From NCBI GenBank assembly GCA_003667245.1, contig RCNN01000009.1, forward strand, positions 119,897-183,896: a DNA stretch of 64,000 nucleotides. Direction: 5' to 3'. The translations under genes and the position numbers were made by a program. How positions within the stretch are numbered: the first letter of the stretch is position 1; every line of letters starts with the position of its first letter. Positions 34,465 through 46,001 of the stretch are shown in pieces. The notes beneath the pieces are model-generated. The model ran no database searches. It had not been told where the DNA came from and saw nothing but the letters and a program-made list of their open reading frames with translations. This DNA is from Heterostelium multicystogenum (Eukaryota > Evosea > Eumycetozoa > Acytosteliales > Acytosteliaceae).

Positions 34465-35191
34465 TTATTTATTTTTGTCATTGGGATTACTGCTGCTACT
34501 GCTGCCACTGCCGCTATTAATTTCGAGGCTATTTAGTGCAGCAATTCTTTGCTCTTCTTCAAACAAAACAGTTCTGTTAATTAGACACTCGTCAAACAGA
34601 TTCCACTAATATTAGTTGTAGATTAGATGCAGATCCCCAAATAAAAAATAGCCAACGGTTAGTAAGATAGGATCATAACTCCACTACTAGTCGGGGGTGG
34701 CGCTAAGTACTTACAGCCATTTGACATTTCTTCGGGATATTTACACCTTCCTGTGGTATTTTACCTTGCATGCAATTCATAAGTGCACGAGATTCACCAG
34801 GACAAAACGTAGAGAGTAGACCTACAGTTGCATGAACCAAGGTCAATAGCTTAACTCATCACTGGGTGGTGGTGGTGGTGGTTGTGTACGTACAGAAATT
34901 CATGTGTGCATGTGCATCTTGACACCTTTTAGTTAGAGTGCCAGGTGGTTTTCCTTGGCTCTTATCACATTCAATTGCTCTATCGATAGTTTGATAGCAC
35001 GATGGAAAATCAACGACCAGCGCATACTTTGCTCTATCATAGTCGTCCTTTATCTCTGGCATATATAAATACTTGGTGGTGGGTGCTGGTGGGGTAGGTA
35101 ATTCTATTGTTTCATTGGCATTGGCAATGGAAGCGGGCGCTCCAATACCTGAGTTATTCTTACCTGACGATTGCTGTTGTTGACTACTCAT
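34465..35191 (-). CDS. Double twin-CX9C (CHCH) protein 1
   Basis: Intact three-exon gene: 35191-34894, 34821-34715 and 34605-34465, 181 residues. After a disordered Gln/Ser/Asn/Pro-rich start, the protein has four CX9C motifs: CYQTIDRAIEC, CQDAHAHMNFC, CPGESRALMNC and CQMAWNLFDEC, i.e. two coiled-coil-helix-coiled-coil-helix units in tandem. CX9C proteins are usually imported into the mitochondrial intermembrane space by Mia40. No specific orthologue (COX17, CHCHD) is recognised. The next gene upstream (35587-36080) is related and on the same strand. The C-terminus ends in a Ser/Asn-rich tail. Confidence 0.75.
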
Positions 35192-35586
35192 CTTTGCTGT
35201 GTAATATATATATACTTAATGAATCAAATAAAGTTAAACAAACAGACAAAGAAAAATGAAAATAAAAACTTAAATAATATAAACTTATTTAAATAGTACT
35301 ATATATATCATAATGACATCATTCATTCGTATTATTCATTTGAATCTTGAACTAATACTATCAACTCTTAAGCATAGATAAAAGTTGTAAGGTAATATGA
35401 TACATGTTAATGTTAACGCTTCATTGTTTGTATCAAGAGATTGGCATCTGTAGCTGTTGTGTTATCATGATAATGATGGCGTGCTATGTTTCTCTAATTA
35501 ATGAACATATGCTTCAATGTATCGTGTCATTGATTCAATTCGACGACTGTCTTTGTTTTAATTATGTTTCTGTTTCTAATCTATAT
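35192..35586. other. Spacer between the two CX9C genes
   Basis: AT-rich; includes the promoter side of CX9C protein 1. No other gene was seen. Confidence 0.5.
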
Positions 35587-36080
35587 TTATATACTATTAT
35601 ATTTAACAAAAAATATATTGTTATTGTTGTTTGTATGTATGTATGTAGGTATGTGTGTATAATTTAATTCTTTGAAGTTAGATCTCTTTTCGATTCTTTC
35701 TCTCATTGTCTCTGGACGACATTCAGCCAAAAAGGTATTGATCTAAATGAGTTATAGGTAGATGAGTGTTAGTAAGTAGGCGAGTTGCTATCGGCGAGGT
35801 GCAACATTAGATAGGAGACATACCTCGGTTTGACAGGCAGAGGTTTGGTAGTTGTTTTGCTTGCATGCATTTCTTCAATGGTTGAGCAGCATCACATAGT
35901 GAAAGACAGAAAGTACATTCCCAGTTTTGTTTAATTGCAGTTGGCTTGGAGTGATTCTGGATCTGGACCATACTTTATGTAACAGTTGACATCGTCTTTA
36001 ATTTGCTTTTCGCACTCTGGGAAGAGTGAAATCAACATGTCTCTTGACTCTCTGATAGTGGTTTTTGGTTGTTGTGACAT
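35587..36080 (-). CDS. Double twin-CX9C (CHCH) protein 2
   Basis: The ATG is at 36080 (MSQQPKTTIRESRDM). It has CEKQIKDDVNC (CX9C), then C-IKQNWECTF-C if one extra base near 35931 is removed, then CDAAQPLKKCMQAKQ and, after an intron, CQTEINTFLAEC. The layout mirrors the neighbouring CX9C protein, including CMQ(A/G)K between motifs 3 and 4. The intron is about 35742-35822. The 3' end is uncertain: the frame runs on to 35587 through a Thr/Tyr-rich stretch but may stop earlier near FKELN. Mitochondrial intermembrane space is expected from the family. A tandem duplication is the simplest explanation. Confidence 0.6.
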
Positions 36081-36591
36081 CCTGTTGTTGCTGATTACTT
36101 TTTCGTAAGTCGTACTTCTGTTCTGATACACAAATAATACTAATAAACAATGAAACTGCTGCACTCTATGAAAATCCACCCAAATTTTGGACAAAAAATT
36201 CAATGATCATTTTTTGGTTTTTGATGATCACTTAATTTAAACATAAAGAAGACAATGGAACATCATTTGTTTAAATTCAAAAGTATTAGTTAATACATCC
36301 AAGCAGAAAAATCCATCATTTTAGACTTTCAATTTTGGAACCATATACAGTGATATGTTTGGATGATTAATATTTAGTTCAATGGACCAACATGACCTGG
36401 ACCTGAACTAATCATAGCACTAATTTATTTTTGTTCCAAATCAAATAATTCTTTAATTAGTTTTTATTTAATTAAAAACTTTTGGTTTATTTGAAAAATG
36501 ACAAAAAGGAAAGAAACAAGATATACATAGTTATTATTAGTATTTTTACACAACAACTGGATTGTTATCATAATATCTTTGAGCTGTTAGA
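36081..36591. promoter_or_regulatory. Divergent promoter region of CX9C-2 and VHL-like genes
   Basis: About 511 bp of AT-rich DNA between two ATGs pointing away from each other. No specific motif was recognised. Confidence 0.45.
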
Positions 36592-36969
36592 ATGAGAGTT
36601 AATATATTTGACAGTGTTCAACCTCAAATGGTTCGCTTATGTGAGCATGTCGATAATAGATTCTTCGTAGAAAATCAAAATGTCAGAAATATCATACTGG
36701 ATAATATCATTCCACCAATTGCTCGATCGTTGTGCTCGTGCAATTCGCTATCGGTGACATTTATCAATTGCACAGACAGAGAAATCGAGTTGATCTGGCT
36801 GGACTTCACTGGCGAAAAAGTTTCATATGGTACAGTCAGAAAAGGCGCAACAAAGGACATGAACACCTATATATCCCATCCATGGATATTCGTTGATGTC
36901 AGGACTAACCGATTCATTGATTTCCACTGGACCGATGGAACCAAACACAACATTGAGATAACAGATTAA
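36592..36969 (+). CDS. VHL beta-domain protein
   Basis: Intact single-exon gene, 125 residues. Residues about 52-123 match the beta domain of the von Hippel-Lindau protein (SVTFINCTDREIELIWLDF, EKVSYGTVRKGATKDM, TYISHPWIFVD). An ungapped alignment to human VHL has a constant offset of 19 and places W69, Y79, T92, H96 and W98 at human W88, Y98, S111, H115 and W117. In VHL, Y98, S111, H115 and W117 line the hydroxyproline-binding pocket. No alpha domain (Elongin C contact) follows, so a canonical VHL ubiquitin-ligase role is not shown. Stand-alone VHL-domain proteins exist in other protists and animals. The residue numbering of human VHL is from memory. Confidence 0.75.
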   Translation: MRVNIFDSVQPQMVRLCEHVDNRFFVENQNVRNIILDNIIPPIARSLCSCNSLSVTFINCTDREIELIWLDFTGEKVSYGTVRKGATKDMNTYISHPWIFVDVRTNRFIDFHWTDGTKHNIEITD

Positions 36970-39900
36970 CCAACCAAACAATAAGCGAGAATCTGTCTAA
37001 TCCACATCACACTGTAGCTATGGCAAAGCATATCAATCAATCGATCCAATCTTATCTAGAATCTGCAACTAAATATGATCGACTGATTCAACTAACTGGC
37101 TATCAACTTATTGTATTATCCTAAACTACTTACACTCAACCATCCAACCTTGTTTTATTTTAATAAATATTCATCATATTGTAATAATAACAAATAACCA
37201 GAAATCTTCTACAAGCCTGATCATTCATCAGCAATCGACCAATCACCATAACCACAGTAAAAGCAATTGAATTGTGGTTAACACACAATTATAATTTCAC
37301 ACTAATATCTGATTGATCAATCTGCTACTCTCTCACCAACCCACACAGACAGTAAAACTACAACATCCATTGCTAATTTTGATTGTAGTATTACTCCATA
37401 TCTATCGATAGATATTGCATAACTATTCGTTGACAACAACCAACAACTAAAAGTGGAGTAGATATTGTAAACGAACAGTACCACAATAAGGAGCAGATAA
37501 AAAGATAATTAAGTTCATATTAAACATAGCTATTGGGTGTGACACATGTTTGCTTTTATCCAACTATGATCATCAAATCCGCCCCATCTGTCAAATACAA
37601 AGAAAGAATTATCAGAACATTATCTACAATTAAGTTTAAATAAGGCGTTGTGATAACTAAATAATAATGTCGTTGTTTGGCATTGCTGTTGCCCTTAGTA
37701 CAACTGACTGCAACCAACAAACCCACATTCCATCTTTTATAGATTCATCATCAATGTTATAATAGAATCTGTATTGCATATCCTATTTTGTTTTGAGTTC
37801 ACACATGTCCGTTGGACAAATCGTTAGTACAATTTAGTAGTATTTTTTATTTTGTCGTTTTTGTTTTTTGTTTTTCATTTTAGAATCGTCATTTATTCTC
37901 GATCGAATTTTTAAAAAAAAATTAAGAAACATTATTTTCGTGATTCAACTAGTTGAATTTCCAATGAAAACTCTTAACTTACATATCTGCAAACAAATAT
38001 CGTATTATCGTCTTGGATTTTTCATTTTTGATAATGTGAGAAAGGTACCACCAGGTTGCCAAATCACAACCACAAAACAAAAAAAAAAAGAAGTTGGAAT
38101 CCTTTAATATTTTTCAAACCTAAAATTTAATTATGAATAGGTTTTCGAATTCTTGATTTGTGTTATGGCTCTGACTTTTGCACCACCAAATTTTAATTTC
38201 ATTTTGGTTTATTTTTTTTTTTTTTTGTTATTTTTTTTGCAATTCATTCATTTTTTGGTGTTCTCAAACAAGCTTCTCCCACAGAACAGCTAATAAATAG
38301 CAATCCAAAAAAAAATTTACAATCATTTTCAATTATTAACAAATATAATAACTTATCTCTCTATCTATTTTTAAATAATATTTTATCTATATATAAATAT
38401 TTACAATCATCAAATCTTTAATATTTTTTTTTGTATATACTCCCCTAATTACCTTTACACATTATAATACATAATAAATAGTTTCATTTATTTTATTATA
38501 AATCTATTAGTACAATATTTTCTATAATTACTTTTGCAAAACTAAGATTTCAATTACCTTTTCCCTATATATAATTAATTAATTCACAATCATTTTGTTT
38601 GTTTTTTTGCTTGCTCAAGAACAAACTAATAATCCACAACAAGATATTCTCTGTATATACATCATCAACTCAAGTACAATAACCAACCAAACTAAACTTG
38701 TAAACACATCTAAAATTTCCGAAATGTAAGTTATCATATTAAAATATCCTTTGATATTTTCAAACAAAAAATAAAAACAAAAACCTTCTTTTCAACGTCC
38801 ATCACATAACATACCCACATTATCTTAATAATAAAAATATAACTATCTCTTTTAATAGATAGTAATTTTATTGTTTTATTTATTTGTTGTGTGGTATTTA
38901 TCTTTAAATCAATCTTAAAAATATTTTTAATAATACTCACTATGCATCACCACCACCGCTCATACTTTAAAACAACCCATCAAAAAAAAAATAATAATAA
39001 CCACACAAATAAAACCAGATCTAGCAATTATGTCCATCGTTTTTATTTATATGGTCAACATCTTGATCACAAACTGATCATTGTTCAAGTATAGTGTGTT
39101 GTATTCTTAAACACTATTTGATTGGTGTGTTGTTTGTTTGTGATGTAATTCTCATTAATATCGAACCTCAACAAGTTATACAACACCATTCAGTTTAACA
39201 CAACATCCAACATTTGCATTACAATAAAACAATAGTCCAATGTTGACAGTAAACAACATATTAGCGAATGATGTTAATTCAAACAAGATTCTCTAATAAA
39301 TAATAGTAATAATAATAATATATAATTGTTCTGTGTTGTTGATGTTGATGATATTATCAGGATAAATGAATATTCTGCTTTACATTAACTACGACAACAA
39401 CAACAACAACTACTGCAGCCCAACCATGCTCAGACAATTATGATGATTATTATTATTACCTACATACTGTTTGTTGTTGAAAACCACCATTTTATTTTTT
39501 GTGTTCACCAAACATAATAAGAAACAAGCAAATAAATTAATGTATTTTTATTGTTCGTTCGTTAACAAACTTACCTCATTATTCTACACATTAAACCATA
39601 ATAACTATATGATATAATAATTACCCTTCTACCATTCCATTCACACACTCACTCATTCACACTAACTATAAGAAGAATATGTTTGCAGTGTGACGGGTAC
39701 AAGCATTTCAAAATATGATATTATCTGCACTCACTCATTCTCCCACACTCACACACCAACAACAACCTCTTTTTCATCTCAACAACTAGCCTCATTAATT
39801 ACACAAGTAAATTAACAATTATAATAGTGTTATATGTGTGGAGTGGTTGTGAGTTGGGTTGAGTCAAGTGGGTTCATAAAAAAAAAAACCAAAATTTTTT

Positions 39901-40702
39901 TTGAGTCAGTGAGATAGTGGAAATTTATACAAATTAAAATTAAAAAAAAAAAAAAAACAAGAACAAAAACAATAAAAAAAAAGCAAACATTCCACCATAC
40001 ACTAATTTCAGCAACACTTCACCCAACAATTCCACACGCTATCATCTCTCATTTTATTTAATATTGAATAATTTGTTTATATACATTTCTTTACCCTATT
40101 GTAAATATATATTTATATAAATACACAGCAGCAGTATTTGTTATTTTCTTTTCTATCATAAATCTAAATAATTTATAATTATTATATATACTATACAATT
40201 GTTGTTGTTTATTTATTATACATATTTAAAATAAATATAACATAGTATATTATACATACTTTTATCTCTTATTTTACATTACATTATATTATTATAATTA
40301 TTATTGTGTCTTAGGCTAAACCTAAAGCTTACTAAACTATTATCTAAAGTTATTTTAATAATAATTATTAATAACATTCAACATACAACTCAGCAAATTA
40401 GCTTGTACAAATAGAAATTTCTTAAATTACCTCTTTTTGTCTTAAATTCAAATTGTCTTACTGTTGATTTTTGATTTAATTCATTTGGTTGAATTTATTT
40501 TAAATCAATATTATTTTATTATTCTATTTCTTTAAAACAAACAACATTATATATTCCTAAAAGTCCAAAACAAGAATACAGAAACTAATTTATTATACTT
40601 ATAGATTTACATTATCTATACCCAGCTTCATTATACTTCAACATAAATTGTACAATATCAATTAAAACCTATACACAGATTACACCAACAGAATTATAAA
40701 CA
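36970..40702. other. 3.7-kb gene-poor, AT-rich region
   Basis: No ORF here has domain support. It holds many homopolymer runs (T-tracts near 38200-38240, A-tracts near 39870-39985) and simple repeats. A GTAAGT-like donor near 38726 could belong to a long 5' UTR intron of the A20/AN1 gene. No tRNA or rRNA was seen. Confidence 0.5.
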
Positions 40703-41192
40703 ATGGAAGGAGACTCTACACAAAAAGCTACTGCCCCAGTACAATGCGCCAACAATTGTGGATTTTTTGGGTATGTTAAAATGAAACTCACACATATGAC
40801 CAAACAACATGAACTAACAGTTATATTTTTATAGAAATCCATTGACAGCAAACTTTTGCTCTAAATGTTACAGAGATTTATACCCTAAGAAAACAGATGA
40901 AATACCAGTTCAAGAGCAAGCACAAACCGTAACAAACTCCACCAATCTCAACGACAACACATCTGAATCATCCGTCGAGGCTAAGAAGATTCAGTCTGAC
41001 ACAACTAAATGTTTCAGTTGTTCAAAGAAAGTTGGATTGTTAGGATTTAAATGCCGTTGCGAATATGTATTTTGTTCAGCTCACCGTTACTCTGATAAAC
41101 ACGAATGTTCTTTTGACTACAAGACTGCCGGAAAGGCTGCCCTTGCCAAGGCCAATCCAGTTGTATCAGGGTCAAAGATAAACAAAATTTAA
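40703..41192 (+). CDS. A20/AN1 zinc-finger stress-associated protein
   Basis: Intact two-exon gene (40703-40770, 40835-41192), 141 residues. The N-terminal A20 finger is CANNCGFFGNPLTANFCSKC, split by the intron; the C-terminal AN1 finger is CFSCSKKVGLLGFKCRCEYV...HRYSDKHEC. These match ZFAND5/6 of animals and the SAP family of plants, which bind ubiquitin and act in stress responses. The linker is Thr/Asn/Ser-rich. A long AT-rich region lies upstream. Ubiquitin binding is inferred from the A20 motif. Confidence 0.88.
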
Positions 41193-41666
41193 AATTTCAA
41201 ACAATTATATATAAATAATTATTGATATATATATATTTTTAGAGTTATATATAACACAAGATTTGTTTTTTTTTTTTTCCTTATGTTGTTTAAAGAACAT
41301 GGCTATACTATCTTTACAAAAATAATATAAAAAGTAAAAGTGCACTATAGTGTGGGATGCTTCTTTCGAATTGATTTTTAATCCATCAGTAGTAGTTGAT
41401 CAAATTATAATGATGTGTGTGATAATTTGATCAACAAAGATGTGTTGATATCACTTCCAAATGACAGGAATGATAATCTATTTTGGTGTGAAAAATGATA
41501 ATATTTTATTATTTGATAAACAGATAATTAAATAGTATATAGTATAGAAGAGATGGTAGTGTTCAGTCCCTATATCGATTTAAATCATTTATTACTGTTT
41601 TATATATTATTATGATTTGATATTTATACATGGTAAAAGTTGTGTACATAAAAAGAAATTAAGATA
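41193..41666. other. Spacer, no gene seen
   Basis: AT-rich, 474 bp, with T-runs at about 41260-41280. No coding or RNA signal. Confidence 0.5.
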
Positions 41667-42796
41667 ATGAAGCATCTAAAACAAACTATGGATACAATGG
41701 CAAATATTGATCGCCAGCAATCTTACAAGAAAAGCCATGAGTACATCACAACTATGCATTTACTCAGGCTGAAAACAAAGAGAAGATGCCAAATATGTTG
41801 TTTAAAGATACATCCAAAAAACATGGTAGTTCTCTCCGAAGGTTGTAGCCATGAGATGTGTCGAAGTTGTTTGCAAAAGACACTGGAAATGGAATTGGAG
41901 AGAAGTGGATATGCTTTCCTATCAGGTCGAATGCCTTTGGTGCACCAATCTCCTCTCGATTACATTAATAGAAGGTATCATGGGTGAAGCTATGGAGAGG
42001 AAAAAGAAAATAAATAACATTTACTGGGAGTGTCCACAGTGTGATAGTTTAATTTACAGAGATAGCAGTTTCAATGATAAAGACAATAGTAGTAACAGCG
42101 AGAACAGTAGTATTAGTACGAGTGGAAACAGTGCCAACAGTAAGATTATTTCAAGTTTTGGAAAAATGATGCAACAACATAATATGGTTTCCAAAGATAA
42201 CTTTCAGGTATCTTGCCAGAAATGTTCTTATGTGTTATGCACAACTTGTAATGGAACACATACGAACGGAACCACTTGCAAAGATGTTCTTTCTGACAAT
42301 CAAGATGCATTAAATTCATATCTGTGGAAAATTCAAAACACAAAGAGATGTCCAAAATGTTTTGTTTTCATTGGTATGTATTACAATATTATTATTATTA
42401 TTGTAGATGTTTAAGTGAATGGAAAACATAACGAAGGAATGAACTATTATACACTAATATCAACCATGTTATTTGAACCATTAAATTTAATTAATATACA
42501 GAAAAAAAGGGGAGGTTGCTCTTATATGATATGTTTTAGATGTGGATATGAGTTTTGTTTCGATTGTTTGCAACAATATGTAAGTAACATTTATTTAGTA
42601 GTTGACAATGATCATCTTATTAATATTCACCAATGATTTATTATTATCCATGATTTTACTGGGTTTGTAGAGAAACTTTCATCACTGTGACAATGAAATG
42701 GTATTCTTTAAATTATTATTTATGATATTCTCAATTATTGGATCCATCTATATCGTATATACACTAAAGCAATTTGGAAAATCTTTTAAAGACTAA
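41667..42796 (+). CDS. RBR-type (RING-IBR-RING) E3 ubiquitin ligase with C-terminal membrane segment
   Basis: RING1 is CQICCLKIHPKNMVVLSEGC...HEMCRSC, then after a one-base shift near 41905 CLWC. A segment YWECPQCDSLIYRD and CQKCSYVLCTTCNGTHTNGTTC form the IBR, and RING2 is CPKCFVFIEKKRGGCSYMICF with CGYEFCFDC. The intron between CFVFI and the Gly/Cys-rich part is about 42376-42500; a second one lies near 42581-42671. The C-terminal exon ends with VFFKLLFMIFSIIGSIYIVY, a likely membrane anchor, then a short basic tail. A Ser/Asn-rich insert (about 42080-42150) separates RING1 and the IBR. Catalytic Cys of RING2 is probably the C in GGCSYM. Confidence 0.75.
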
Positions 42797-43836
42797 AAAC
42801 ATATAAATCAAGGTTATATTAACTTTTCTGTATAAAAATAAATTATAATTTTGTAAATTTGGAACAACAGCAACAAAATAAATTAGCAAAATTCAAAAAC
42901 TTTATTTGAAACAATCAAGTGATTATAATGAGATTTTTAGCCGTTGGGTTCCAGTTCAAATTTAGTTTCATAATTTTAAAAAAACTACAAACACCCTATT
43001 ATTCAAATAAATAGTTTTATTATTATTATTATTGTTATTATTTTTATTTTATTAGATAATATTAAAATTCCCAACTTGATCAAAAAGACTCTAGAGTTGT
43101 TTAATTGTAGTTAAATAATATATATATTAAACACATTCATTGGATAGCAGAGTTATCAAAAGTTCATCTTATTACTATTTTAAGTTATTTTTATTATTAT
43201 TACTTTATTACTATTTATACTCTCAATACTTATTTGTAAATATATTATAAAAGGTTTGTATTCAGGTCACTATTAATAATAGTAAACTTTGTCTATTCAA
43301 TATAGATTATTATATTATAATCTATTATAATTTGAACTTAGGATATGAACATCAACTTTAGTTTGTATTAAGTTGATTTCGATATACAATGATCAAGCAT
43401 AATCTATGTACATTGACTAAATTACAAACTTCACCACCGAATCAGAATAAATGACTTTAGCTTATTCAATAATTAGTGATAAAACTAAACTAAACACTCA
43501 CAGAATAAAATAAAATAAAATATATTTTATGATACACTTATTCACACACTCATCATCTAACTAATCAAAACAATCCATTACCAACACCATTATCAACATC
43601 CGTACAACTAAATGAATAACAATTATTCTCATTAATTTACATTAATTTGAATTTGACGTTGGAATAAATAATAATAAACTAAAATAAAATATAATATAAT
43701 AAAACTAATAAATTTACAAACAAAATAATAATAATAATAATATCTAAAATAACAAATAGATTAGATATACTAATATTATATATTCATTTTTATTATTATA
43801 TCTTATGAATTTAATTTGGTTTGGTTCTTTGAAAAA
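42797..43836. other. Intergenic region, no gene seen
   Basis: About 1.04 kb, very AT-rich. TTTTTAGCCGTTGG at 42934-42947 repeats the motif seen at 28997-29007. ATT runs lie near 43018-43055. No RNA gene was recognised. Confidence 0.5.
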
Positions 43837-44826
43837 ATGACATCTACAACAACTACAACATCACCAGCAAGAAAAATGTCATCGTCAACTAAATTTGGAG
43901 TACAAACTGAAAAAGGAAAGGTTATACATGCATGGAGAAATGCTGATAAATATCAATCTGAGGGTGTCCGTATTGTGATCCATTCAACTAAATATAAAAC
44001 ATACGATCAGCTAAAAGTCGAATTGAGCCAAAAGGTTGGATTATACACTGGTGCCGTACAGAGAGTCTACTCGACTCAAAAGAAATTGATCAAGGGACTA
44101 GAGGATTTCGAAGATAATCAAAACTATATTTGCTGTGGTGCTGAGAAATTAAATGAAGAAATATGTAGGTATTTCCAAGAATGCGCCAATCCCATGTCGG
44201 ACACAACTAATGATTAACGATGTAATTGTTTTGATACAGATCCAAAGGGATTGAATGGTATTTTTGTTGTTAAGAGTGAGCAGGCCACTCCATCGATTGC
44301 TACTGGTAAATCTGGTTCTGAACCATCGTCGTCTACAACAACTACTTCCACCACCACTTCAACTACAGATGCTGCTCCATCTTTATCGACTTTGGGCGCT
44401 CAGCCAGGTCAGTCGTTGTCGCGTAGAACACCCAGTCCAGGCTCAAAGAAGCCTGTGGTCTCATCGTACAAGGACGGTGTACCAAAGAAATTTACTGTTG
44501 GAACTGAGAAGGCAAAGGTTATTCTCGCATTTAGAAATGGTGATAAAGTACATGGTGGAGAGAAGATCACAATCCACTCAACCAAGTATAGAACTTTCGA
44601 CCAGCTGAAAGAGCATCTTTCAAAGCAAGTCGGATTGGTTACCGGACCTGTAAGAAAGGTATATTCATTTGACGGCAAGCAAGTAAAGACACTCGATGAT
44701 TTTGTAGACGGTCAAAATTATATTTGTTGTGGAGGTGAACCAGTACACTTGGAAACACCTTACAACTTACCAGCTTCAGCAGCAGCACCACCAGCAGTAG
44801 CAACACCTGATGACGGAGTATATTAA
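43837..44826 (+). CDS. Tandem doublecortin (DCX) domain protein
   Basis: Intact two-exon gene (43837-44164, 44240-44826), 304 residues. DCX1 spans about 32-105 (VIHAWRNADKYQSEGVRIVI, QKVGLYTGAVQRVYS, GLEDFEDNQNYICCG), DCX2 about 200-280 (VILAFRNGDKVHGGEKITIH, QVGLVTGPVRKVYS, DDFVDGQNYICCGGEP). The linker is Ser/Thr-rich with RTPSPGSKK. DCX tandems bind and stabilise microtubules; D. discoideum has such a protein. Both domains look complete. With the Ase1-like gene, it is one of two microtubule-binding proteins in the window. Confidence 0.88.
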
Positions 44827-45253
44827 TCAAAAAGAATCAGCTGAGTCACTATCAGTAAGCCATTCATCCAACTAAAAATATAAATATTAAGCCGACTTGA
44901 TATATCTATATTTACACACGTACCTACAAATACTATTTGTAATTGTAAAGCAAATACACATATTTAAATAAAATAAAAACTTGTACATCAAAGTTAGTTG
45001 ATCTCTCCCTCATGATGTAGTAGTGCCAACCAAGCTCCATTGTTGGTTTGCGTCGTAGCTTTGTTTTGAATGAAATCTCTTTAATTAAACATTTTATACA
45101 AGTGAAAGTGTTTGGTTGTTGTCTTCAATCTATCTCTATCTATCTTCTATAATCCGTCTGGTGTACTTGTTTGTTTCGTATTGTCACTAGTGAATCATTA
45201 GAAAGAATGTTGAATAATGACAGCTGTGCGTTGTTAGGTACATTGGAGTTGCT
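44827..45253. other. Spacer between convergent genes
   Basis: AT-rich spacer with the 3' ends of the DCX and TRAPPC3 genes. No gene was seen. Confidence 0.5.
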
Positions 45254-46001
45254 TTAATCATATCCAACTGGTGCAAGATCGGAAAGAACTTCTTCCAAAA
45301 CAACTTTGATCTCTGATGCTGATTCGTCGGAAAGAGCACACTTGACGAATGAGCATTTCACCTTCATCTGTACCATCTCCAATGCACCACGGATGACACC
45401 ACACAATATATTTGAATAGTAAAGCTTGTGTTTCAAGTGCTCTGGTAGCTCTACGAAATCGATAAGTGGATTGTCTTCGATGATCAAATGAAACTCTTTC
45501 TTCTCAGCATCCCATTCACTAATCTGACATGTAACACCCAAGAACATCTTGAATCCAACTTTGGCAATGACTTCAGCAGTCTCTTGGAAGCCTGAGCAAC
45601 GGCCAATATTTGATTTAGCCAAGAACTCCTCAATCAATCTTACACCTATATTATATCCCCTGTACAATCGTAATCACATTATAATCAAAAGCAATTAGTC
45701 AATATTGGTTCAAATGTTGTGAATATTTGATGTTGCTCTGATTGATTGATTGTAGATTGATTGACGCGTCAACACCTACATTTGTTCTAACTTAATGTTA
45801 ACTTGTTCTATATCTTCATAGTCTTTGATGAGTTGAGTGACCAATGCACCATAGGTCAATGTGAACAGCTCTGCATTCTATATCGATCAACATGACGAAA
45901 GGTTAGCAGCTTTACAACAGCACGACGATAACTATAATACAAACAATCTTATCTACTTTGCTGAATACACTCTCACCTAATTTATCGTATTTCTTACTCA
46001 T
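45254..46001 (-). CDS. trappc3: TRAPP complex subunit Bet3/TRAPPC3
   Basis: Vesicle tethering at the ER-Golgi; core TRAPP subunit. Three exons splice perfectly: 46001-45957 (MSKKYDKLGESVFSK), 45877-45780 (NAELFTLTYGALVTQLIKDY) and 45659-45254, giving 182 residues (human has 180). The GYNIGVRLIEEFLAKSNIGR, VGFKMFLGVTCQISEWD and NPLIDFVELPEHLKH segments match Bet3. Cys 69 in NIGRCSGF is at the position of the acylated Cys 68 of mammalian Bet3. No damage. A hairpin-forming sequence (46149-46199) lies 148 bp upstream. Confidence 0.93.

Noticed and set aside
37868..38107. 79-residue open frame starting at an ATG-like TTG in the 36970-40702 spacer
   Set aside because: AT-driven composition (Ile/Phe/Lys/Leu), no recognisable motif, and no neighbouring splice pattern. 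Likely chance.
38891..39094. Open frame with a His-rich stretch
   Set aside because: His run comes from a CACCAC microsatellite; no family or start context supports it.
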